The position numbers were made by a program, and so were the translations under genes. The notes under the pieces are model-generated. The model ran no database searches and was not told the DNA's origin. It was given only the letters and a program-made list of their open reading frames with translations. A DNA stretch of 21,635 nucleotides, taken from positions 1 through 21,635 of the forward strand of contig JALTKC010000163.1 of assembly GCA_027076245.1 (NCBI GenBank), read 5' to 3'. The stretch comes from Gammaproteobacteria bacterium (GTDB lineage: Bacteria > Pseudomonadota > Gammaproteobacteria > GRL18). How positions within the stretch are numbered: position 1 is the stretch's first letter; every line of letters starts with the position of its first letter. Shown here piece by piece: positions 14,956 through 21,635 of this stretch.

Positions 14956-17900
14956 ATGTTGATTCTGCGTGGCAAATCTGCCTTATCCCCGTTTCGAATA
15001 GAAAAACTACTCCATAGGCTGCGCGTAATTGTTCCCGGTATCCAGAATATTTCATCTCAATATATGCATTTTGTGGATACTGCCAGTGATCTGACACCTG
15101 AGCAGCAGACGATACTTGAACGGATTCTGATGTATGGTGCTCATACCGATGACATTAATATCAATGGTCTGGAAATTCTGGCTATACCCAGAATCGGCAC
15201 TATCTCTCCCTGGGCCAGTAAGGCAACCGATATTGCCCATAACTGCGGTTTGCAGAATATTGAGCGTATAGAACGGGGTATTTTATATACTCTTGAACTG
15301 TCTCATGGTGTTAATGTCAGTGAACAGCAGAAAACAGAACTTTCTGATGCCCTGCATGACAGAATGACAGAAATCTGTCTTTATCAGCTTGAAGAAGCCA
15401 GTGCTTTGTTTGAACATCACCATCCGGCACCGTTAAGCTATGTACATATTCTGGAACAGGGCCACACCGCTCTGGAAAAGGCTAACTCTGAACTTGGACT
15501 GGCACTGGCGGATGATGAAATTGATTACCTGGTGGAAAATTTTACCCGCATGGGAAGAAATCCAACTGATGTTGAATTAATGATGTTTGCCCAGGCCAAT
15601 TCAGAACACTGCCGTCATAAAATATTTAACGCTGACTGGACTATAGATGGTAAAGCTCAGGATAAATCCCTGTTCAGTATGATCCGCAATACCTACCAAC
15701 TGCATTCAGAGGGTATTTTATCTGCCTATAGTGATAATTGTGCGGTTATTGAGGGCTTTAATATCCAGCGGTTTTATCCCAGCAGTGATACATCAGAGTA
15801 TGAATACCATCAGGAAGACAGCCATATCCTGATGAAAGTTGAAACTCACAACCACCCTACAGCCATTTCACCCTGGCCCGGTGCAGCCACCGGTTCCGGT
15901 GGGGAAATCCGTGATGAAGGTGCTACCGGGCAGGGCTCAAAACCCAAGGCCGGACTGTGCGGATATTCGGTTTCCAATCTAAAAATTAAACATGCGCTGC
16001 AACCCTGGGAAAAAGACTATGGCAAACCGGATCGCATTGTTTCAGCCCTTGATATTATGCTGGAAGCACCATTGGGTGCTGCAGCCTTTAATAATGAGTT
16101 TGGTCGGCCTAATATCTGCGGTTATTTCAGAACCTTTGAAGAACAGGCTAAAACGGCCGACGGAACAGAAGTGCGCGGTTATCATAAACCCATTATGCTG
16201 GCTGGTGGTGTCGGTAATATTAAGCCTGAACATGTGCATAAAGGGGATATTCCAGAAGGTGCAAAAATTGTTGTGCTGGGCGGCCCTGCCATGTTAATTG
16301 GTCTGGGTGGAGGTGCCGCCTCGTCCATGAATTCCGGCAGCAGTTGTGAAAACCTCGACTTTGCCTCGGTACAGCGGGGTAATCCTGAAATGGAACGCCG
16401 CTGTCAGGAAGTGATTGATCATTGCTGGCAAATGGGAGAGGCCAATCCTATCCTTTCTATTCACGATGTGGGAGCAGGAGGTATTTCCAATGCTCTTCCT
16501 GAACTGGTTAATGATGCCGGCAGAGGGGCGGTTTTTGAACTGCGTAAAGTGCCCAATGATGAACAGGGTATGTCTCCCATGGAGATCTGGTGTAATGAAT
16601 CTCAGGAACGTTATGTTATTGCGGTGGCCCCAGAAAATATCGAACAGTTTGAACAGATCTGCCAGCGTGAACGGGCACCCTATGCCATTATTGGTCAGGC
16701 CACCAAAGAGCAGCGTTTAATCCTCAATGACAGCCATTTTGGTAATACCCCTATTGATATGCCGCTGGAAGTCTTACTGGGCAAACCGCCTAAAATGTCC
16801 CGGGATGTTAAACATCTTCAGGTGACGCAGGACAAATTTGACAGTTCTGGAATAGACCTGGAAGAAGCGGCTGATCGTATCCTGCACCTGCCCGGTGTGG
16901 CGGATAAAACCTTTTTAATCACCATTGGTGACCGTTCAGTTACAGGGCTGGTGGCACAGGAGCAGATGGTTGGTCCCTGGCAGATCCCAGTTGCTGATGT
17001 GGCGGTGACCTGCAGCGGCTTTAATGAAGTCAGCGGTGAGGCCATGTCCATTGGTGAGCGTACGCCCGTTGCACTGGTGGATCATGCCAGTTCTGCGCGT
17101 ATGGCTATTGGTGAAGCACTTACCAATATTGCAGCCGCGCGTATTAACAGCTTATCTGATATTGTCTTTTCAGCTAACTGGATGGCTCCGGCCGGTCACC
17201 CCGGGGAGGATGCCGGACTTTATGATGCGGTTAAAACCGTTGGCATGGAAATATGTCCGCAACTGGGTATTACCATTCCGGTGGGTAAGGACTCCATGTC
17301 CATGAAATCAGTCTGGAATGACAATGGCGAGGATAAGTCGGTTACGGCACCCTTATCACTGATTATCTCAGCCTTTGCGCGGGTACAGGATGTACGGCAG
17401 ACACTGACACCGCAAATCAGAATGGATCAGGGTGAAACCGAGTTAATTCTGATTGATCTGGGGCGGGGGCGCAATCGCATGGGTGGTTCGGCCCTGGCAC
17501 AGGTTTATGGACAGATTGGAGATGTGGCTCCGGATCTGGATGATACGGAAACCTTCAAGTCCTTTTTTACATTAATTCAGGAACTTAATATCAATGACAA
17601 GCTGCTGGCCTATCATGATCGTTCTGATGGTGGTTTATTTACTACCTTGCTGGAAATGGCTTTTGCCGGACATTGCGGTTTAAATGTAAATATGCAGAGT
17701 ATCTGTGTGGATAAAGAAGATATTACTGCAGCCCTGTTTAATGAAGAACTGGGTGCTGTTATTCAGATCCGCAAGTCTGATCATGAAGCGGTTTTTAATT
17801 ATATAGAAGATATGGGTATGGGTAGTATGTCTCATGTAATTGCTATACCAACAGTCACTGATGAGATTGAATTTAGTTTCAATCAGTCTGTTGTGTTAAG

Positions 17901-18864
17901 CAATACCCGTACTCGTTTTCATAAAGCCTGGTCAGAAACCACCTGGCGCATGCAGAGTCTCAGAGATAACCCCAAATGTGCCGAGCAGGAATATCAGGCT
18001 ATTGATTTACTGGGTGATCCCGGCCTGCATATTGAGGTGGGTTATGATATTAATGAAGATATCAGTGCGCCTTATATCAATAAAGGTGTTAAACCGCCTA
18101 TGGCCATTCTGCGTGAGCAGGGGGTTAATGGTCATGTTGAAATGGCCGCGGCCTTTCAGAAAGCGGGCTTCTCTACCCGTGATGTGCATATGTCAGATAT
18201 TATTGAAGGCGGTCTGTCTCTTGATGCCTTTAAAGGTATTGTGGCCTGCGGCGGTTTTTCCTATGGTGACGTCCTGGGTGCTGGGGAAGGCTGGGCCAAA
18301 TCTATTTTATTTAATCCTAAGGCACGGGAACAGTTTGAAACCTTCTTTAATCGGGATGATACCTTTGGCCTGGGTGTCTGTAATGGCTGTCAGATGATGT
18401 CCAACCTGCACGAACTGATCCCTGGCACAGCACACTGGCCTCATTTTGTTAAAAATGAATCTGAGCAGTTTGAAGCCCGGACAGTGATGGTAGAAGTATT
18501 AAAATCACCCTCACTATTTTTTGAGGGGATGGAGGGGTCAAGAATGCCTATTGCTGTTGCTCATGGTGAGGGCAGGGCAGAATTTCAACTGGGCGGCTCA
18601 GTACAACAGGTTTTTGACAGAGAACTGGTTAGCTTGCGTTATGTGACAAATGAAGGCCTGCCTGCTGAAAACTATCCCTATAATCCTAATGGTTCACCTA
18701 TGGGGCTGACCGGTCTGTGCAGTGAAGACGGACGTTTTACGATTATGATGCCGCATCCGGAACGGGTATTCCGTTCCGTACAGAATACCTGGCTCAATAG
18801 TCACAAGGGAGAAGATGCCCCCTGGATGAGAATGTTCAGAAATGCCAGAAAATGGATTGGCTAA
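14956..18864 (+). CDS. purL: Phosphoribosylformylglycinamidine synthase (FGAR amidotransferase)
   Basis: PurL catalyses the fourth step of purine synthesis: FGAR + Gln + ATP to FGAM. The 1302-residue single-chain form (E. coli 1295) is typical of gammaproteobacteria. In order it has the PurS-like N-terminal domain, a linker, two AIR-synthase-like halves and a C-terminal class I glutamine amidotransferase. Visible motifs are the SEHCRHKIFNADW block (about residue 216 on), KVETHNHPTAISP, GAATGSGGEIRDEGATGQGS, and the glutaminase triad C1142 (GVCNGCQ), H1267 and E1269 (MPHPERV). The triad is offset by seven from E. coli numbering, so the enzyme looks complete. The ATG has AGAGAGA 7 nt upstream. 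It is divergent from the RDD gene. Confidence 0.98.
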   Translation: MLILRGKSALSPFRIEKLLHRLRVIVPGIQNISSQYMHFVDTASDLTPEQQTILERILMYGAHTDDININGLEILAIPRIGTISPWASKATDIAHNCGLQNIERIERGILYTLELSHGVNVSEQQKTELSDALHDRMTEICLYQLEEASALFEHHHPAPLSYVHILEQGHTALEKANSELGLALADDEIDYLVENFTRMGRNPTDVELMMFAQANSEHCRHKIFNADWTIDGKAQDKSLFSMIRNTYQLHSEGILSAYSDNCAVIEGFNIQRFYPSSDTSEYEYHQEDSHILMKVETHNHPTAISPWPGAATGSGGEIRDEGATGQGSKPKAGLCGYSVSNLKIKHALQPWEKDYGKPDRIVSALDIMLEAPLGAAAFNNEFGRPNICGYFRTFEEQAKTADGTEVRGYHKPIMLAGGVGNIKPEHVHKGDIPEGAKIVVLGGPAMLIGLGGGAASSMNSGSSCENLDFASVQRGNPEMERRCQEVIDHCWQMGEANPILSIHDVGAGGISNALPELVNDAGRGAVFELRKVPNDEQGMSPMEIWCNESQERYVIAVAPENIEQFEQICQRERAPYAIIGQATKEQRLILNDSHFGNTPIDMPLEVLLGKPPKMSRDVKHLQVTQDKFDSSGIDLEEAADRILHLPGVADKTFLITIGDRSVTGLVAQEQMVGPWQIPVADVAVTCSGFNEVSGEAMSIGERTPVALVDHASSARMAIGEALTNIAAARINSLSDIVFSANWMAPAGHPGEDAGLYDAVKTVGMEICPQLGITIPVGKDSMSMKSVWNDNGEDKSVTAPLSLIISAFARVQDVRQTLTPQIRMDQGETELILIDLGRGRNRMGGSALAQVYGQIGDVAPDLDDTETFKSFFTLIQELNINDKLLAYHDRSDGGLFTTLLEMAFAGHCGLNVNMQSICVDKEDITAALFNEELGAVIQIRKSDHEAVFNYIEDMGMGSMSHVIAIPTVTDEIEFSFNQSVVLSNTRTRFHKAWSETTWRMQSLRDNPKCAEQEYQAIDLLGDPGLHIEVGYDINEDISAPYINKGVKPPMAILREQGVNGHVEMAAAFQKAGFSTRDVHMSDIIEGGLSLDAFKGIVACGGFSYGDVLGAGEGWAKSILFNPKAREQFETFFNRDDTFGLGVCNGCQMMSNLHELIPGTAHWPHFVKNESEQFEARTVMVEVLKSPSLFFEGMEGSRMPIAVAHGEGRAEFQLGGSVQQVFDRELVSLRYVTNEGLPAENYPYNPNGSPMGLTGLCSEDGRFTIMMPHPERVFRSVQNTWLNSHKGEDAPWMRMFRNARKWIG

Positions 18865-18923
18865 ATACTAAATTCAGTACCTGGCAGGCAGCCATCATTA
18901 AGTTTCAGTGAAAAAGGATGTCC

Positions 18924-20582
18924 ATGAAAGATACCTTACTCTGGTTACAGTTGCCAGAACGAAAAAAGCCAGATGGACACTGTTTATATACTTCAATAAA
19001 GGATATGAAACAGTGGGTTGAACGTACTTCCCAATTACCTACGGGAGAGCAGTCACGCCTGTATTATTCACTGCTGGTTGAAATTAATGGCTTAGTTATT
19101 CCTGTTCAGAAACGTCTGGAGCTTCTTGAACTACTACACCCGCAGATTCTTAAACTGGTGCAGAAATTATCCAGAAAATGTGTCGGTTGCGGTTTACCAC
19201 TGACGGAAGAAAAAAACCGTCTGGCGGAACTGGTCAACGCATTTTTACATGAAATGTCCACGGGCTATAAAATTATTATTGATGAACTGTCGAATGTCGG
19301 TATAGTCAATGCTATTTTTAAACACAAAATTCTGATACAGGCAACCTACCATGCCCTGTTTTATCTTAACCAGAAACTGTTTTATAACTATATGCTTTAT
19401 GCCGATCATTCTGCGGATGAATGGCTGGATATTCATCAGATATATTACTTTGCCGTAAAGCGACATTTTGAAAAGTCTGCTATAAAACATCTATCAGAAA
19501 GCATAAAAACCATTGATGGTCTGTATAAAAAAATTCTGATCTTTTCTCTTTCCAATCCTTATCACCTTTCCATTACTGAAATGACCCTTTTGTGGAATAA
19601 ATTGAATAACTGGTCACATTATGCTGATCTGCTTATACCAGAAAAAAATGATGGTAATAGTCAGTTTCTGATAAAACCTTATAGTGACAGCTCTCCCTTT
19701 AACCGCCTGCAATTGTCCATGCAGACAGATGAATTCTCCAGCGGTCAGTTATGGGGTATTAATTTAAACTACCTGGTTCAATTTATGAACAATAATAAGG
19801 ACATTCAGAATGTTTCAGAGTATATGCGAAAACGACTGATTCAGGTATGGTCCACTCAAAAGCATCGTGAGGATAAACGACAGTCCTTAATAGAGCCTGT
19901 TGAAATTGTGTCAGGTGTCAGTAATATTTCACATTTTCTGGGTATTGTTGACCTGGAATCTGAAATACATGAGTTGTATGAATCACAGTTATCTGCTAAA
20001 GATGAGTCGCAAGCAGATCATGCTCTGCCGGTTTTTCAGGCTTTCCTGCTGGATGAGTCAAAAGGTGGCTGTCGGCTAAAACTTTCCAGAGAAAATAATC
20101 TAACACTACAGCCAAGAATTAATGAAGTCATTGCCATTAAGCATAGCGATGGTGTGGTGCATGTCGGATATTTGCGATGGATCAGGGAAAACCCGCAGCA
20201 GGAACTTGAACTGGGTATTGAGCATTTAAGTTCTATGGCAGAACCTGCTCAGGTGGTTATTACTCATCACCAGGATGTGGCTGTTAACTCTAATTTGCTG
20301 CATAATCGCATACTGGACAGTTTTGTATTTCCCGGTGGGAAGGCACAGCATTTTCAACCGGTTTTGTTTACCCATGCCTTTATTGAACGATTTGCTGGTT
20401 CCAGCACTCAGGATATTAAATTAATCCATAAGACGGGAGAAATAAATATTAAACTCACTCAGAAAGTGGATGAAGTACTGGATTATAACCTGTACCTGTT
20501 TGATAGAGCTGAATCTGCAGCACAGGCATCATCCCGAAAAGCGAGGACAGCCCGCTTTGATAACCTGTGGGACAAACTATAA
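18924..20582 (+). CDS. PilZ-like (possible c-di-GMP-binding) protein
   Basis: The protein is cytoplasmic, about 552 residues from this start. Positions given here count from the upstream ATG at 18918. The N-terminal 340 residues are mostly helical and of unknown function, with one CxxC (C88-V-G-C91). The C-terminal region holds PilZ signatures: R317-E-D-K-R321 (RxxxR), then D379-E-S-K-G-G384 (DxSxxG), then PilZ-like strands ending in VGYLRWIRENPQQELELGIEHL. A further 110-residue tail follows. The family (large PilZ proteins sometimes mislabelled as molecular chaperones) is known to me only from sequence; binding of c-di-GMP is inferred. The ATG at 18924 is preferred because AAGGA (18914-18918) is correctly spaced from it and abuts the upstream ATG. 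It begins 59 nt after purL with no terminator between, so read-through from purL is likely. Confidence 0.75.
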   Translation: MKDTLLWLQLPERKKPDGHCLYTSIKDMKQWVERTSQLPTGEQSRLYYSLLVEINGLVIPVQKRLELLELLHPQILKLVQKLSRKCVGCGLPLTEEKNRLAELVNAFLHEMSTGYKIIIDELSNVGIVNAIFKHKILIQATYHALFYLNQKLFYNYMLYADHSADEWLDIHQIYYFAVKRHFEKSAIKHLSESIKTIDGLYKKILIFSLSNPYHLSITEMTLLWNKLNNWSHYADLLIPEKNDGNSQFLIKPYSDSSPFNRLQLSMQTDEFSSGQLWGINLNYLVQFMNNNKDIQNVSEYMRKRLIQVWSTQKHREDKRQSLIEPVEIVSGVSNISHFLGIVDLESEIHELYESQLSAKDESQADHALPVFQAFLLDESKGGCRLKLSRENNLTLQPRINEVIAIKHSDGVVHVGYLRWIRENPQQELELGIEHLSSMAEPAQVVITHHQDVAVNSNLLHNRILDSFVFPGGKAQHFQPVLFTHAFIERFAGSSTQDIKLIHKTGEINIKLTQKVDEVLDYNLYLFDRAESAAQASSRKARTARFDNLWDKL

Positions 20583-20602
20583 ATTTATTGTGCTGCTAGA
20601 TT

Positions 20603-21635
20603 TTATTTTACTAGCCAGCCGTTGACCGTTTCCAGATCGGCCCGGGCCAGATCCCCGGACGCCTGTTTTAGCCTCAGTACATTAAGAATATAGGTATAGC
20701 GGGCAATGGAATGATCCTGTTTGGCACGATAGAGATCGCGCTGAACATTCAGAACATCCACAATGGTTCGGGTGCCCACTTCAAAACCGGCTTCAGTGGC
20801 TTTTAATGCACTTTCACTGGAAATAACCGCCTGTTTTAATGCTTCCACACGACTGACTTCGGAGATGACATTCAGATAACTGCTGCGGGTATTTTTTTCT
20901 GTGGCATTACGGATTTCATTATAGTAATCCTGGCTGCGCTGAAAATCATATTGAGCCTGACGGGTTCTGGAAGTAACTGCATTACCTTCATAAATAGGAA
21001 TGGATAAATTAAGACCAATAGTTTTATCAAATGACTGAGGGGTAAAAAAAGAAATAGAATTATTACTCTTGCTATACCCATAAGATGCGGTTAAACCCAG
21101 AGTGGGATAATGCCCGGAACGTTGTAAATTAATATTTTCCCGTTGTACTTCAGTGTCTTCTTTAGCAGCAAGCAGGGTATAGTTGCCGGTTAAAGCCTGA
21201 TCAACCCAGTGTTGAATTTTAGCAGGTTTAGGCGGTTCAAGTGGAATTTTGTCAGCCAGGGGAGATACATTATCTATATATTGTCCTGTCAGTTCTCTTA
21301 ATGTCTCCTTAGCAACCTGTAGAGCATTTTCTGCTGCAATGACCTGGGCATGGGCATTGTCATAGCCGGCCTGAGCTTCATGAACATCCGTTATGGCAAT
21401 AATACCTACTTCATAGCGCCTTTTAGCCTGTTCTAATTGCCGGCCAATGGCTTTTCTCTGTGCTTTGGCAAATTCCAGGGTGTCCATGGCCGAGAGTACC
21501 GAAAAATAAGCATCTGCAGTACGAATAATTAAATCCTGCTGGGCTGCACTTAACTGCGCATCGGCTTTGTTGATTTGTAAATTAGAGATTCGATAGTTTA
21601 CATAGTTCTGGTTATCAAAAATACTTTGGTTAAGG
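20603..21635 (-). CDS. tolC: TolC-family outer-membrane efflux protein (5' end outside window)
   Basis: This is the outer-membrane channel of tripartite efflux pumps and type I secretion. The reading frame stays open from the stop at 20603 to the window end, giving about 344 residues; the N-terminus and signal peptide lie beyond. The part next to the edge reads LNQSIFDNQNYV and AQLSAAQQDLIIRTADAYF, typical of the first outer-membrane-efflux repeat. The second repeat includes LQRSGHYPTLGLTASYGYS, a SIPIYEGN turn and the long helix with GFEVGTRTIVDVLNVQRDLY. This is the periplasmic-tunnel pattern of TolC rather than of the lipoprotein OprM group, but the symbol is by family only. It converges on the PilZ-like gene with a 20-nt gap. 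Confidence 0.93.
   Translation of the reverse strand, partial: LNQSIFDNQNYVNYRISNLQINKADAQLSAAQQDLIIRTADAYFSVLSAMDTLEFAKAQRKAIGRQLEQAKRRYEVGIIAITDVHEAQAGYDNAHAQVIAAENALQVAKETLRELTGQYIDNVSPLADKIPLEPPKPAKIQHWVDQALTGNYTLLAAKEDTEVQRENINLQRSGHYPTLGLTASYGYSKSNNSISFFTPQSFDKTIGLNLSIPIYEGNAVTSRTRQAQYDFQRSQDYYNEIRNATEKNTRSSYLNVISEVSRVEALKQAVISSESALKATEAGFEVGTRTIVDVLNVQRDLYRAKQDHSIARYTYILNVLRLKQASGDLARADLETVNGWLVK

Noticed and set aside
17978..18397. 139-codon plus-strand frame inside purL
   Set aside because: It lies wholly inside purL in another frame, and the purL translation there is strongly conserved.
20595..20615. Bidirectional terminator between the PilZ-like gene and the tolC-like gene (GCTAG/CTAGC)
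   Set aside because: The stem is only 5 bp with an 11-nt loop and has no clear T-run on either strand.

Overview
The window looks like a piece of a gammaproteobacterial chromosome of moderate, somewhat AT-rich base composition. The block lptF <> pepA-holC-(acidic ORF)-valS is a well-known gammaproteobacterial arrangement. The single-chain FGAR amidotransferase (PurL, about 1300 aa), YqiA and a long DUF349 protein fit the same class. Genus and species cannot be fixed from the sequence. Several genes appear to start with TTG or GTG behind a recognisable Shine-Dalgarno.

Layout. Positions 1-296 are AT-rich non-coding DNA that ends in two palindromes in front of a yefM-yoeB toxin-antitoxin operon (297-810). 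Next come a doubtful small ORF (812-1024), a membrane-anchored DUF302 protein (1052-1624, +) and, tail to tail with a 4-nt overlap, a membrane-anchored or exported amidohydrolase (minus). Upstream of the amidohydrolase on the minus strand lie a DUF349 protein, a strong terminator, valS, an acidic low-complexity protein, holC and pepA (down to 11512). A 327-nt divergent promoter region separates pepA from lptF (+). lptF is followed not by lptG but by a small exported Sel1-repeat protein and yqiA. An RDD membrane protein (minus) converges on yqiA and is divergent from purL. A PilZ-like protein lies 59 nt behind purL. The window closes with the C-terminal part of a TolC-family outer-membrane protein on the minus strand, cut by the window end.

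How the genes work together. Most of the window is housekeeping: lipopolysaccharide export (LptF), peptide turnover (PepA), replication clamp loader (HolC), translation (ValS) and purine synthesis (PurL). The accessory parts are the toxin-antitoxin pair, the DUF302/amidohydrolase pair, the Sel1 protein and the PilZ-like protein.

I see no CRISPR array, insertion sequence, prophage, RNA gene or obvious undescribed defence system. The points most worth a second look are lptF without lptG, the PilZ-like protein with its two c-di-GMP motifs far apart, the acidic protein between holC and valS, and several palindromes placed on or near promoters.
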